Part shown: positions 15,396-24,037 of the stretch, in pieces
Layout of the letters: every line of letters starts with the position of its first letter
Position numbering within the stretch: the first letter of the stretch is position 1
Origin: Rugosimonospora acidiphila
GTDB taxonomy: Bacteria > Actinomycetota > Actinomycetes > Mycobacteriales > Micromonosporaceae
Length of the DNA: 64,000 nt
Assembly (NCBI RefSeq): GCF_039543385.1
Contig: NZ_BAABJQ010000024.1
Coordinates: forward strand, 83,723 to 147,722
Reading direction: 5' to 3'
The notes under the pieces: model-generated
Told to the model about the DNA's origin: nothing
The model's input: only the letters and a program-made list of their open reading frames with translations
Databases searched by the model: none
Made by a program: the position numbers and the translations under genes

Positions 15396-16415
15396 GTGGC
15401 GCCGCGTCTGGTGACTCGGGACGATCTGGCCCCGCTCGCGCGGGCCGCGCTCGGCGGCGGGCGCCGGCTGGACGCGGTGGAGCGGATCCGCGGTGGCACC
15501 CGCAAGGGCGTCTACCGGCTGACGATGGACGACGCGACCACGGTGATCGCTTATCTCTGGGAGGACTCGGAGAACTACTGGCCGGCGGCCGAGGGCGACG
15601 GTGACCTGGCCGATCCGTTCTCCGCGGGCGTCGGAGTCGACCTGTTCGAGTCCGCGCACGCGCGGCTGGAGTCGCTGGGTCTGCGCGTTCCCGAGGTCCG
15701 CCTGATCGACCGCTCCCGCGACCACTACCCGGCCGACGTGGTCGTCCTGGAGGATCTCCCCGGCGAACACCTGATGGATCGGCTCGCCCGCGACCCGGTC
15801 GCCACTGAGCCGACGATGGCGCGGCTGCGCGAGGCGCTGGCGGAGATGCGGCGGCACCGGGCGCCGGCGTACGGCAAGGTGGCCCTGGTCGACGGCGGCG
15901 GGCGCTCCCGCTGGCCGTCGTGCGAGCGGGCCGCGCTCGACTTCGGACTGCGCTGTCTGGCCGAGGCCGCCAGCCGCGACCGGAGGATCGCGCGGGCCCG
16001 CGGCCGGCTGGATCAGCGGCTGCGCGAGCTGGCAGGCGCGGTACGGCCTCGCACCGAATACTCCGTGGTGCACGGCGAACTCGGGCTGGACCACGTCCTG
16101 GTGGATCGCGACGGCCATCCCGTCCTGATCGACATCGAGGACCTGTTGTACTTCGACGTGGAGTGGGAGCACGTGTTCCTGCGCATCCGCCTCGGCCGGG
16201 ACTACGAACGGCTGGCGGTGGACGGGCTCGACGAGGACAGGCTCGCGCTCTACCTGCTCACCCAGCGGCTCTCGCTCACGGCGGGGCCGCTGCGGCTGCT
16301 CGACGGCGACTTTCCCGACCGGGAGTTCATGGCGGGGATCGCCGAACACAACCTGAACCAGGCGCTGGCGCTGGTACCCACGGACGGTCCGGCCGAGCCG
16401 GGGCGGCCGCGCTAG
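15396..16415 (+). CDS. Aminoglycoside phosphotransferase-family protein
   Basis: A 339-residue APH/choline-kinase-fold protein. The nucleotide loop region is GGTRKGVYRLTMDD, the catalytic loop is VVHGELGLDHVLVD (Glu replacing the usual Asp of HGD), and IDIEDLLYFD is the metal-binding DFG-like motif. It resembles the viomycin-phosphotransferase-like group whose members in actinomycetes are often of unknown substrate; a resistance role cannot be assumed. GTG at 15396 sits downstream of GAGAGTGGG. The next gene is convergent, only 18 nt away. Confidence 0.82.
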   Translation: MAPRLVTRDDLAPLARAALGGGRRLDAVERIRGGTRKGVYRLTMDDATTVIAYLWEDSENYWPAAEGDGDLADPFSAGVGVDLFESAHARLESLGLRVPEVRLIDRSRDHYPADVVVLEDLPGEHLMDRLARDPVATEPTMARLREALAEMRRHRAPAYGKVALVDGGGRSRWPSCERAALDFGLRCLAEAASRDRRIARARGRLDQRLRELAGAVRPRTEYSVVHGELGLDHVLVDRDGHPVLIDIEDLLYFDVEWEHVFLRIRLGRDYERLAVDGLDEDRLALYLLTQRLSLTAGPLRLLDGDFPDREFMAGIAEHNLNQALALVPTDGPAEPGRPR

Positions 16416-16433
16416 GACCGGGGACGTGCCCGT

Positions 16434-17171
16434 TCACGAGGTGGGCGGCGGGCACGTTTCCGGGAGCGTGACCTGTCCCGGCCGCTGGTTGAACGTCGTC
16501 AGGGTGAACCACTCGTCCAACTCGGGGTCGAACAGGTTCTGGAAGCCGAACTGCAGCACCTGCACCCACTGGCTCGGATTGTTCTGGTCGACGTAGACGT
16601 CCCCCAGCGCGATCGGGAACCGGGGCTGTTCGCCCGGTACGGTCGATCCGCCGACCACGCCGACCCGCCAGTGATCGACGTACCGGTCCTGGGCGCCCTG
16701 CAGGATCTCCGGTCCCACGAAGCGCGCGGTCTTCAGCTTGTCGTTCAGGATCTGGCGGTTGAAGAACCCGGGGATCACGTCGCACGGGCGCGGCGGGTCC
16801 AGCGGGATGTTCGGCCACTTGTAGGTCAGCGTGTAGAGCGTGTTGTGGTAGATCAGGTTCGTGAACCAGATCGGATACTGCGGGCCGCCCGCGGTCATCT
16901 GGCTGTCGCCGTCCCTCCCCAGCCAGGTGAAGGGGACGTCGATGCCCAGGTCGCGGACGATGTACCGGCCGCTGCCCTGGAAGTTGGCCGGGAGCAGCGG
17001 GGGACGCGGCTCCTCGAACCCGATCGGCGCGCCGCCGGCCCAGGCCGCGCCGGCCCAGGCCCGGCCGGGCAGCGACGGGGCGAAGGCCAGACCCGCCGCG
17101 ATCACGGCGACGGCGATCAAGCCCCTGGCCCCCGCCGCGGCCCACGTGCGGACCGCTCGAATCGATGCCAT
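16434..17171 (-). CDS. Secreted protein of unknown function
   Basis: A 245-residue protein with a clear Sec signal peptide (arginines, then a hydrophobic run about residues 15-32 and AWA before the mature part near residue 40). The mature region is rich in Pro, Asn and aromatic residues (YPIWFTNLIYHNTLYTLTYK; two Cys, DPPRPC and PETC, may form a disulphide). I do not recognise a domain. ATG at 17171 has AGGGAGA 6 nt upstream. A -10-like TACGAT lies at 17236-17231 on the minus strand, about 60 nt before the start. Confidence 0.8.
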   Translation of the reverse strand: MASIRAVRTWAAAGARGLIAVAVIAAGLAFAPSLPGRAWAGAAWAGGAPIGFEEPRPPLLPANFQGSGRYIVRDLGIDVPFTWLGRDGDSQMTAGGPQYPIWFTNLIYHNTLYTLTYKWPNIPLDPPRPCDVIPGFFNRQILNDKLKTARFVGPEILQGAQDRYVDHWRVGVVGGSTVPGEQPRFPIALGDVYVDQNNPSQWVQVLQFGFQNLFDPELDEWFTLTTFNQRPGQVTLPETCPPPTS

Positions 17172-17375
17172 GTCGTCTCCCTGTGTGAGCGCCGACGGAC
17201 CCCGCCGGTAGCCCGGATACTCCCGACAAAATCGTAAGACGGCTGAATGTGAAACGTACGCTGATTCGAGCTGTATGACCCGATATGGTGGGCGCGTTCC
17301 GCAGGACCGATCCCGCCAGGGCACTGACCGATCTCGATCGACACGCGGTCACCCCGATGGGTAACCTGTGGCGCC

Positions 17376-17942
17376 ATGGGTACCGGCGCGGCGCGCTACC
17401 GGGAAGCACTCGACCTGTCCGGATCCGTCGTGGACGGGGTGGCCGCCGACCGCTGGGGTGACCCGTCACCGTGCCCGGGCTGAACGGCCGCCGCCGTGGT
17501 CGGACACGTGATCAACGGCTCCCGGGTCATCCTTGCCATAGCGCTGCGGGAGCCGCCGGTCCCGCCCGCGAGCGACCCGGCCTCGATCGCGGGTGTCGAT
17601 CCGCGGGCCGCCTGGCACCGGCGCCGGGCCGAGATCTCCGCGATCGTGGACGGGCTCGATCCCGGCGCGGCGGTGTCCGGCGTACCCGGCGTGACCACCA
17701 TCGACGACGGCCTGGGGCGGGCGGTGATCGAACCGCTGGTACACGCCTGGGACCTGGCCGTGGCGACGGCGCAGCCGATCGACCTGCCCGACCAACTGGT
17801 CGGGCCGCTGCTCGCCGGCCTAACGCCGGTGGCCGGATCGCTGCCGGCCAGCGGCATGTTCGCCGATGGGGTGCGGCTGCCGGGGGACGCTCCGATCGCG
17901 GACCGGCTGATCGCTCTGGTCGGGCGCCGGCCGCGGCCCTGA
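17376..17942 (+). pseudogene. TIGR03086/MDMPI-like (DinB superfamily) gene interrupted by an in-frame TGA
   Basis: From ATG 17376 the frame reads MGTGAARYREALDLSG and reaches PSPCPG, then TGA at 17481-17483, then continues in the same frame with TAAAVVGHVINGSRVILA and on to a stop at 17942. In the mycothiol-dependent maleylpyruvate isomerase/TIGR03086 family this place is the conserved CPGW motif, so TGA stands exactly where TGG (Trp36) is expected. The full product would be 188 residues. Explanations are a G-to-A nonsense mutation, a sequencing error, readthrough, or use of the GTG at 17496 (148 residues). A TAACCT -10-like box ends 8 nt before ATG 17376, suggesting a leaderless promoter. 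The tail overlaps the convergent MerR gene by about 120 nt. Confidence 0.75.
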
Positions 17943-18707
17943 GACGCCGCCGGCAGCGGCAGCGCCGCCGGCAGCGGCAGCGCCGCCGGCAGCGGCAGCG
18001 AGGCCGAGCGCGGCACGCAGCGCGACGGCGCCGTCGAGGAGTGCGGCGGAACGAGCCGCGATGCTGGCGTCCCTGGCGGCCAGCGCGGTGGCGACGTCGT
18101 CCCACCGCCCGGTGTGCCGCAGCAGCGGCATGAGGCCCCGCAGGGGCGCGACGCGGTAGCCGGCCATCCGCAACTGGTGGACGATCCGCGCGTCCCGCAC
18201 CTGACTCGGTGTGTACCGCCGCGGGCCCCGCGCGCAGTCACGGTCGGGGACGACGAGTTCCTCCGCATCCCAGTGCCGCAGCGTCGAGGGGCGCACGCCC
18301 AGGGCGGCGGCCAGTTCGGAGACGCCCATCGAGTCCGCCGCGCGGACGTCCTCGATCGGCTCACCGGAGACCGCCCGGACCGCCTCCTGGGCCTGGCTCA
18401 GTTGCGTGCGCTCGGTGTGCAGTCGGGCGTGCGCCGCGTCGAGGAGAGCGAACACCCGCGCGGCGGGCGCCTCGTGCACGGCCCGGACGATCCGCTTCGC
18501 CTCGATCGGGCCGGTGCCCGACGCGAGGGCGCGGTAGGCCAGCGCGGACTGGACGTGCAGCTCTCCGTAGACCCGATAGCCGGCGGCCGTCCGCTCGGCC
18601 GGCGGCAGCACCCCGTCGCGTTCGAGGTTGCGCACCTGTTGGACGGAGTACCCGGCCCGCCGCGCGACGTCGATGGTGCGCAGACCCGCGGAGTTGAGAC
18701 CCGACAC
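17820..18707 (-). CDS. MerR-family regulator with two DNA-binding domains
   Basis: A 295-residue protein with two MerR-type helix-turn-helix units: residues about 9-55 (LRTIDVARRAGYSVQQVRNL, with GYRVYGE) and about 127-190 (MGVSELAAALGVRPSTLRHW, with GPRRYTPSQVRDARIV). A helical linker joins them. The C-terminus contains three AAAAGG repeats encoded by an 18-bp tandem duplication and a polar Arg/Gln/Pro-rich tail that extends over the neighbouring pseudogene. GTG at 18707 follows a GGGGGG-type ribosome site. It is divergent from the DUF6194-like gene, and the dyad at 18737-18769 is a likely binding site. Confidence 0.82.
   Translation of the reverse strand: MSGLNSAGLRTIDVARRAGYSVQQVRNLERDGVLPPAERTAAGYRVYGELHVQSALAYRALASGTGPIEAKRIVRAVHEAPAARVFALLDAAHARLHTERTQLSQAQEAVRAVSGEPIEDVRAADSMGVSELAAALGVRPSTLRHWDAEELVVPDRDCARGPRRYTPSQVRDARIVHQLRMAGYRVAPLRGLMPLLRHTGRWDDVATALAARDASIAARSAALLDGAVALRAALGLAAAAGGAAAAGGAAAAGGVSGPRPAPDQSDQPVRDRSVPRQPHPIGEHAAGRQRSGHRR
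17946..17999. repeat. 18-bp unit repeated three times in frame
   Basis: Three identical 18-bp copies (beginning GCCGCCGGCAGC) at 17946, 17964 and 17982. They encode AAAAGG repeats near the C-terminus of the MerR-family regulator. Confidence 0.85.
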
Positions 18708-18736
18708 CCGAAACCCCCCGGTTTTCCTCGCCCTCC

Positions 18737-18769
18737 GGCATCCAAAGCCTCCATAAGGACTTTAATGCC
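18737..18769. promoter_or_regulatory. Imperfect dyad between MerR and DUF6194-like genes
   Basis: GGCAT (18737-18741) plus AAAG (18744-18747) are mirrored by CTTT (18760-18763) plus ATGCC (18765-18769) within the 74-bp divergent intergenic space. The A+T-rich centre and its position suggest a MerR operator controlling one or both genes. Confidence 0.45.
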
Positions 18770-18781
18770 ACGCTGGAGCGC

Positions 18782-19351
18782 ATGACCATCGACGAGATCA
18801 TCGGCTTCATCGACGGCCTCGGCGGCGTCCTGATTCTCAGGCCGGCACCGGGGGACGGCTCGCCCGAGATCAGCTGGGGCGACGCGTTCTTCTACTACGC
18901 GCCCGACGGCGTCGTCCCGACGAACACCCAACCCTTCGCGACGATCGTGACCAAGGACTACCCCGGCGACGACGCGTCCCGGCTGGACCGGCCCGGCGCC
19001 TTCCGGGTGAACCTGGCCGCCGGGAGGGAGGCGTTCGCGCGGTGGACCGGCCACGCGCCGCGCGAGTCCGCCGCCGGCGGCGTGGGCGCTCCCGGCGCGG
19101 GCCCCGGCACCGAGGCCGGCACCGACACCAGGGACGACCCCGCCTGCCTCGCAGCCCCGACCGAGTCCGGCGCCACCGGCGGCGGCGACGACACCGTGAT
19201 CGCGCACCCGGTCTACGGCGCCCTCGGCTGGCTGGCCGTGGCCAACCCGGGATCGCGCACCGAGCGGGCGACCCGCGAACTGCTGCGCACGGCGTATCTC
19301 CTGGCACGCTTGCGCTACGAGCGGCGCGCCGAGCGGTCCGGGTCGAGCTGA
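18782..19351 (+). CDS. DUF6194-like hypothetical protein
   Basis: A 189-residue protein resembling a Streptomyces family of unknown function: MTIDEIIGFIDGLGG, SWGDAFFYYAPDG, FATIVTKDYPGDD, and an HPVYGALGWLAVANPG segment at the end. A Gly/Ala/Thr-rich stretch of about 40 residues (around 95-135) is inserted between the two conserved halves. ATG at 18782 lies in the short divergent space with the MerR regulator, which probably controls it. Confidence 0.75.
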   Translation: MTIDEIIGFIDGLGGVLILRPAPGDGSPEISWGDAFFYYAPDGVVPTNTQPFATIVTKDYPGDDASRLDRPGAFRVNLAAGREAFARWTGHAPRESAAGGVGAPGAGPGTEAGTDTRDDPACLAAPTESGATGGGDDTVIAHPVYGALGWLAVANPGSRTERATRELLRTAYLLARLRYERRAERSGSS

Positions 19352-19557
19352 CCGGAGCGGCCCGTACCGTCCGGGCACGCCGGCGCGTACGATCTGGCCG
19401 GGGAGCCAGGCCATGCGCGCCGCCGCGGCGCGGCCTTCGGACTGGCCTCGGAAGCCCCGGTCCCCGGGAGCCGTTGCCCCGCCCTCTCCTCTCCGGCCGT
19501 CGTTGTCGATGCGGCATTCGCTGTGCGCCAATCCATTTTTCCCGATTGGAGCGTCCG

Positions 19558-21657
19558 ATGAGGACACTTGCCCATCGCCGCGCCCGCCTGGTGGCGGCCG
19601 CACTGCTGACCGCCGGAGGGATGGCCGCCTTACCCGCCGCCATGTCGCCGGCCGCCGCGGCACCCGCCGCGCACGCGGCCACGGCACCCGCCCCGGTCAC
19701 CGTCACCGTCAACCCGAAGGCCGCGCTGGCCACCGTGCCGAGCACCGGGCTCGGCGTCAACGACGCCGTCTGGGACAGCCAGCTGGGCACCACCGGCGTG
19801 TCAGACCTGCTCAAGACCGCCGGGGTGCAGATGATCCGGTACCCGGGCGGCTCGTACGGCGACATCTACCACTGGCAGGACAACACCGCGCCCGGCGGGT
19901 ACGTGGCCCCGGACACCGACTTCGACACGTTCATGGGCTCCGTCCAGCGGGTCGGCGCGCAGCCGATCATCATCGCCAACTACGGCACCGGCAGCCCGAC
20001 CGAGGCGGCCGACTGGGTGCGGTACGCCAACGTCACCAAGGAGTACGGCGCCAAGTACTGGGAGATCGGCAACGAGCTGTACGGCAACGGGTACTACGGC
20101 TCCGCCTGGGAGGCTGACAACCACGCGGACAAGAGCCCCGCCGGGTACGCGAACGAGGTGGTGGCGTACGCGGACGCGATGAAGGCGGTCGACCCGACCA
20201 TCAAGGTGGGTGCCGTGCTCACCATGCCGGGCGGGTGGCCGGACAGCGTGGTCGCCGCCGGGGACTCCGCCGCCTGGAACCAGACGGTCCTGTCCATCGC
20301 CGGCTCGAAGATCGATTTCGTGATCCTGCACTGGTACCCCGGCGGCTCGGGCGCCGCCGACGCGCTGACCAAGCCGGTCCAGCTCGACGACGCCGTGTAC
20401 CTGGTGCGGCAGCAGATCGCCCGGTACGCCGGCGCGAACGCGGCCAACCTCGGCATCGCGCTGACCGAAACCAACGTCGGGTACGGCCAGAACACCCAGC
20501 CGGGCGCCCTGTTCGCCGCGAACACCTACGCCGACCTGTGGGAGGACGGGGTGTTCACGGTCGACTGGTGGGACGTGCACAACGGCGCCGGCACGGTGTC
20601 CACGGTGGCTGGTCAGACCGATTACGGCGATTTCGGGCTGCTGTCCAGCGCCACCTGCGCGTCCGACGGTACGACCTGCGAGCCGCCGATGAACACGCCC
20701 TTCGCGCCGTACTACGCCCTGCGGGTGCTGAGCACCTTCGCGCACCCCGGCGACCAACTCGTCCGGGCCGCCACCGACCAGCCGCTGGTCGACGCGCACG
20801 CGGTGCGACGGGCCAACGGCGACCTCGCGGTGATGCTGGTGAACAAGGATCCGGACAACTCGTACCCGGTCGACCTCGGCTACGCCGGGTACACGCCGGC
20901 CGCGGGCGCGCCGACCGTCTACTCGTTCGCCAACGGCGGGAACGCGATCACGACCGCCCAGACCGGCAGCGCCACCGAGCAGACCCTGCCGCCGTACTCG
21001 CTGACCGTGCTCGTGCTGCACCCGTCCTCGGTGGCGCGTGGGGTGCCGGGGGCGCCCGGGGCACCCCGGGCCGGCGCGGTGACCGACCGGGACGCCACCA
21101 TCACCTGGCCGGCGGCCACCGCCGGAAGCCACCCGATCGCCAAGTACGAGGTGTACTGGCAGAACGGGGCCACCAGCGAGGAGTTCGGGGAGACCCCGGG
21201 CACCTCGTTCACCGTGCACAACCTCATGCCCGGCACCCGGTACACCGTCAACGTGGTGACCCGGGACACCGCGGGCAACGTGTCGTGGTCCTCCCCGCCG
21301 CTGGAATTCACTACCGGCACCCCGGCCGCCAGCGCCTGCGCCGTGCATTTCGTCGACACCAGCGACTGGGCCAGCGGCTACGTGGCCAGCGTCGACGTCA
21401 CCAACACCGGGCCCAGCCCGATCAGCGGCTGGACGCTGCGCTTCACCTGGCCAACCGAGTGGCAGAGCGTCAGCAGCGGCTGGAACGGCACCTGGACCCA
21501 GACCGGTACCACGGTCACGGTGACCAGCCTCGACACGGACGCGGCGCTGGCCGCGAACGGCGGCACCACCAACATCGGTTTCGTCAGCGCCTACAACGGG
21601 CCGGATGTGCCGCCGGCCGTGTTCACGCTCAACGGGACCGTCTGTACCAGCACCTGA
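19558..21657 (+). CDS. Secreted clan GH-A glycoside hydrolase with FnIII and CBM2 modules
   Basis: A 699-residue exported enzyme. The Sec signal peptide spans residues 1 to about 40. The catalytic TIM barrel (about 45-450) has WEIGNELYG with acid/base Glu173 and ALTETNVGYG with nucleophile Glu305, the spacing expected of clan GH-A arabinofuranosidase or xylanase-like families (GH39/GH51). An FnIII domain follows (about 500-590, PGAPRAGAVTDRDATITWP), then a CBM2 cellulose/xylan-binding module (Cys at both ends; WTLRFTWP, GWNGTW). ATG at 19558 has GGAG 6 nt upstream. Likely an extracellular plant-polysaccharide-degrading enzyme; the substrate is inferred. Confidence 0.88.
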   Translation: MRTLAHRRARLVAAALLTAGGMAALPAAMSPAAAAPAAHAATAPAPVTVTVNPKAALATVPSTGLGVNDAVWDSQLGTTGVSDLLKTAGVQMIRYPGGSYGDIYHWQDNTAPGGYVAPDTDFDTFMGSVQRVGAQPIIIANYGTGSPTEAADWVRYANVTKEYGAKYWEIGNELYGNGYYGSAWEADNHADKSPAGYANEVVAYADAMKAVDPTIKVGAVLTMPGGWPDSVVAAGDSAAWNQTVLSIAGSKIDFVILHWYPGGSGAADALTKPVQLDDAVYLVRQQIARYAGANAANLGIALTETNVGYGQNTQPGALFAANTYADLWEDGVFTVDWWDVHNGAGTVSTVAGQTDYGDFGLLSSATCASDGTTCEPPMNTPFAPYYALRVLSTFAHPGDQLVRAATDQPLVDAHAVRRANGDLAVMLVNKDPDNSYPVDLGYAGYTPAAGAPTVYSFANGGNAITTAQTGSATEQTLPPYSLTVLVLHPSSVARGVPGAPGAPRAGAVTDRDATITWPAATAGSHPIAKYEVYWQNGATSEEFGETPGTSFTVHNLMPGTRYTVNVVTRDTAGNVSWSSPPLEFTTGTPAASACAVHFVDTSDWASGYVASVDVTNTGPSPISGWTLRFTWPTEWQSVSSGWNGTWTQTGTTVTVTSLDTDAALAANGGTTNIGFVSAYNGPDVPPAVFTLNGTVCTST

Positions 21658-21816
21658 CCCTTTCCCGGTGGGTGCCGGCGCCCGGCTCGCGGGGCGGGCG
21701 GCGGCACCCTGGCCGGCCGGTCGGGTCGCCGCAATCTATCCGCCGGTGCTATGGCGCGGGCGTGCCGGACGGGGTAGAAACACATCGACCCCTTCCTTTA
21801 CGGCTTGACCCAAGTC

Positions 21817-21848
21817 GGCACCTTGGAGAGAGCGCTCTCCGAGGTGCC
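21817..21848. promoter_or_regulatory. LacI-family (CebR-like) operator in a 14-bp-stem dyad
   Basis: Arms at 21817-21830 and 21835-21848 are complementary with one mismatch around AGCG. The centre is the perfect palindrome GAGAGCGCTCTC, close to the GGGAGCGCTCCC core bound by the cellulose-utilisation repressor CebR/CelR of actinomycetes. A -35-like TTGACC lies just upstream at 21805. It sits 35 nt before the beta-helix gene and downstream of the CBM2 enzyme, so carbohydrate-responsive repression is likely. A transcript hairpin is an alternative reading. Confidence 0.6.
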
Positions 21849-21882
21849 GGGGGTCTCGCCGCCGTCCAGATAGGCAGGTCGC

Positions 21883-23742
21883 ATGAGAACGCTTCACGAC
21901 AAGGACGACGCCCCGGAGCAGGCGCCGGCCCGCGCCGGCATCACCCGGCGCGGCCTGATCGGGCTGGCCGCCTCGGCCGCGTCGGTCACCGCCGCCGGGC
22001 TGGTCGCCGCCCCCGGCGTGGCCAGCGCGGCGACCGGGCGGGGCCCGGACCGAGCCGGCCACGGTGGCGGCCACGGCGACCACCAGCCGGACTTCGGCCC
22101 CAACGTCTTCGTCTTCGACCCGTCCACGCCGGCCGACCAGATCCAGGCCAAGTTCGACGCGCTCTTCGCCCAGCAGGCGAGCAACGAGATGGGTACCGCC
22201 CGGTACGCGGTGCTGTTCAAGCCCGGCACGTACACGGTCAACGCCAACCTCGGCTACTACACCACGGTCGCCGGGCTCGGCCTGTCCCCGGACGACGTCG
22301 ACATCCACGGCGCGGTGCGCGTCGTCGGCCAGCCCGACCCGACCTCGGCGGCCGGCATCTCCGCACTGATCAACTTCTGGCGCTCGGCGGAGAACCTGTC
22401 GGTCACCCCGGACGGCGGGCTCGACCAGTGGGCGGTGTCGCAGGCCGCGCCGCTGCGGCGGGTGCACATCCGCGGCATCCTCCTGCTCGAACCGGGCAAC
22501 GGCGGCTTCTCCAGCGGCGGGTACATCGCCGACTCGAAGATCGACGGGCTGGTCATCAACGGCTCCCAGCAGCAGTGGCTGACCCGCGACAGCGAGTTCG
22601 GCGGCGGCTGGAGCAACGGCGTGTGGAACCAGGTGTTCTCCGGGGTGACCGGCGCGCCCGACCAGAGCTTCCCGAACCCCACCTACACCACGCTGCCCGA
22701 AAGCCCGGTGACCCGGGAGAAGCCGTTCCTGTACCTCGACGGCGCCGGGCGCTACCGGGTCTTCCTGCCGGCGCTGCGCCACGACAGCTCGGGCACCACC
22801 TGGTCGGCGGGCACCGCGAAGGGCTCGTCGCTGTCCATCGACGACTTCTACATCGCCAAGCCCGGCGACAGCGCGCTGCGCATCAACCTGGCCCTGGCCC
22901 TGGGCAAGCATCTGCTGCTCACCCCCGGGGTCTACCACCTCGACGCGCCGCTGTCCGTGAGCCACCCGAACACCGTGGTGCTGGGCCTGGGCATGCCCAG
23001 CCTCACCCCGGACCGGGGCACGGCCGTGCTGAAGGTCGCGGACGTCGACGGCGTGCGCATCGCCGGCGTGCTCGTCGACGCCGGGCCCCGGGTCTCGGAC
23101 ACCCTGGTCGAGATCGGCACCGAGCACGGCCACCGCGGCCACGCGCACAACCCGACGTCGTTGCAGGACGTGTTCTTCCGCATCGGCGGCCCGTGGCTGG
23201 GCCGGGCGGGGACCAGCCTGGTGATCAACAGCGACGACACGATCATCGACAACATCTGGGCCTGGCGCGCCGACCACGGCAACGGGGTCGGCTGGACCCA
23301 GAACACGTCGCAGACCGGCGTCGTCGTCAACGGCGACAACGTCACCGCGTACGGGCTGTTCGTCGAGCACCACCAGAAGTACCAGACCATCTGGAACGGT
23401 GAGCACGGACGCACCATCTTCTACCAGAGCGAGATGCCGTACGACCCGCCGAGCCAGCAGGCGTGGCGCAACGCGGCCGGCAACGGCTGGGCGTCGTACA
23501 AGGTGGCCGGCGCGGTGCGCACCCACGAGGCGTGGGGCCTGGGCGTCTACTGCTTCTTCAACCAGGGCGTCGACATCCGAGCCGACCGGGCCATCGAGGT
23601 GCCCGAGCGCTCCGGCGTCCGGTTCCACAGCCTGATCTCGGTGTTCCTCAGCGGCAGCGGCGGCATCGAGCGCACCATCAACGACGCGGGTACCGCGCTG
23701 ATCGGCGCGTTCGGCACGAGCACGCTGGTCAGCTACCCGTAA
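21883..23742 (+). CDS. Tat-exported right-handed beta-helix (pectin-lyase-fold) protein
   Basis: A 619-residue protein. A twin-arginine signal (TRRGLIGLAASAASVTAAGL, cleavage near ASA at about residue 50) precedes a Gly/His-rich stretch and a parallel beta-helix like that of GH55/pectin-lyase-fold proteins (YAVLFKPGTYTVNANLGYYT, LLTPGVYHLDAPLSVSHPNT, LVINSDDTIIDNIWAW). Homologues in Streptomyces are often mislabelled 'adenylyl cyclase'; nothing of a cyclase is visible. It probably acts outside the cell on a polysaccharide. ATG at 21883 follows the LacI-type operator. Confidence 0.8.
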   Translation: MRTLHDKDDAPEQAPARAGITRRGLIGLAASAASVTAAGLVAAPGVASAATGRGPDRAGHGGGHGDHQPDFGPNVFVFDPSTPADQIQAKFDALFAQQASNEMGTARYAVLFKPGTYTVNANLGYYTTVAGLGLSPDDVDIHGAVRVVGQPDPTSAAGISALINFWRSAENLSVTPDGGLDQWAVSQAAPLRRVHIRGILLLEPGNGGFSSGGYIADSKIDGLVINGSQQQWLTRDSEFGGGWSNGVWNQVFSGVTGAPDQSFPNPTYTTLPESPVTREKPFLYLDGAGRYRVFLPALRHDSSGTTWSAGTAKGSSLSIDDFYIAKPGDSALRINLALALGKHLLLTPGVYHLDAPLSVSHPNTVVLGLGMPSLTPDRGTAVLKVADVDGVRIAGVLVDAGPRVSDTLVEIGTEHGHRGHAHNPTSLQDVFFRIGGPWLGRAGTSLVINSDDTIIDNIWAWRADHGNGVGWTQNTSQTGVVVNGDNVTAYGLFVEHHQKYQTIWNGEHGRTIFYQSEMPYDPPSQQAWRNAAGNGWASYKVAGAVRTHEAWGLGVYCFFNQGVDIRADRAIEVPERSGVRFHSLISVFLSGSGGIERTINDAGTALIGAFGTSTLVSYP

Positions 23743-23752
23743 CGGCTGGTCT

Positions 23753-23795
23753 CGCGCCGGCCGGGCCCGATCGGGACCCGGGCCCGGCCGGCGCG
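23753..23795. terminator. 16-bp perfect GC hairpin after the beta-helix gene
   Basis: Arms at 23753-23768 and 23780-23795 are exact reverse complements around an 11-nt loop, 10 nt after the stop of the beta-helix gene. There is no U tract, as usual for high-G+C actinobacterial terminators. Confidence 0.7.
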
Positions 23796-24037
23796 TCCGC
23801 CCCTCGGGTCCGCTCGCCGCGGGTGTCGAACCCCGGCGCTCGGCGGACCGACCGGGGCCTCGCCGGCCTGAGCCGAACCGACGGCGAACAAATCGGCCGA
23901 TCGGCGGAGCGGCGATTCGACGGGGTCGGTGGGCGCCGGGGCGGACGCCGGCGCGAACGCGAGCAGGGCACGCCGACGGTGCGCGCGCCCGCGTGACCCG
24001 CCCGTGTCTTCGCCGTGGCCTGGACCGTTGATTCGGT

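Noticed and set aside
15396..16415. Calling the APH-like gene an antibiotic resistance determinant
   Set aside because: The catalytic HGD motif reads HGE and the family includes many kinases for other substrates; nothing nearby indicates an antibiotic cluster.
17481..17483. Selenocysteine at the in-frame UGA
   Set aside because: The family position is Trp, not Cys or Sec, and no SECIS-like hairpin directly after the codon was evident.
21883..23742. 'Adenylyl cyclase' label for the beta-helix protein
   Set aside because: No cyclase motif is present; the Tat signal and repeated beta-helix turns point to an exported polysaccharide-interacting protein.
23753..23795. Transposon terminal inverted repeats
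   Set aside because: The arms are only 11 nt apart and directly follow a stop codon, which fits a terminator; no transposase is near.
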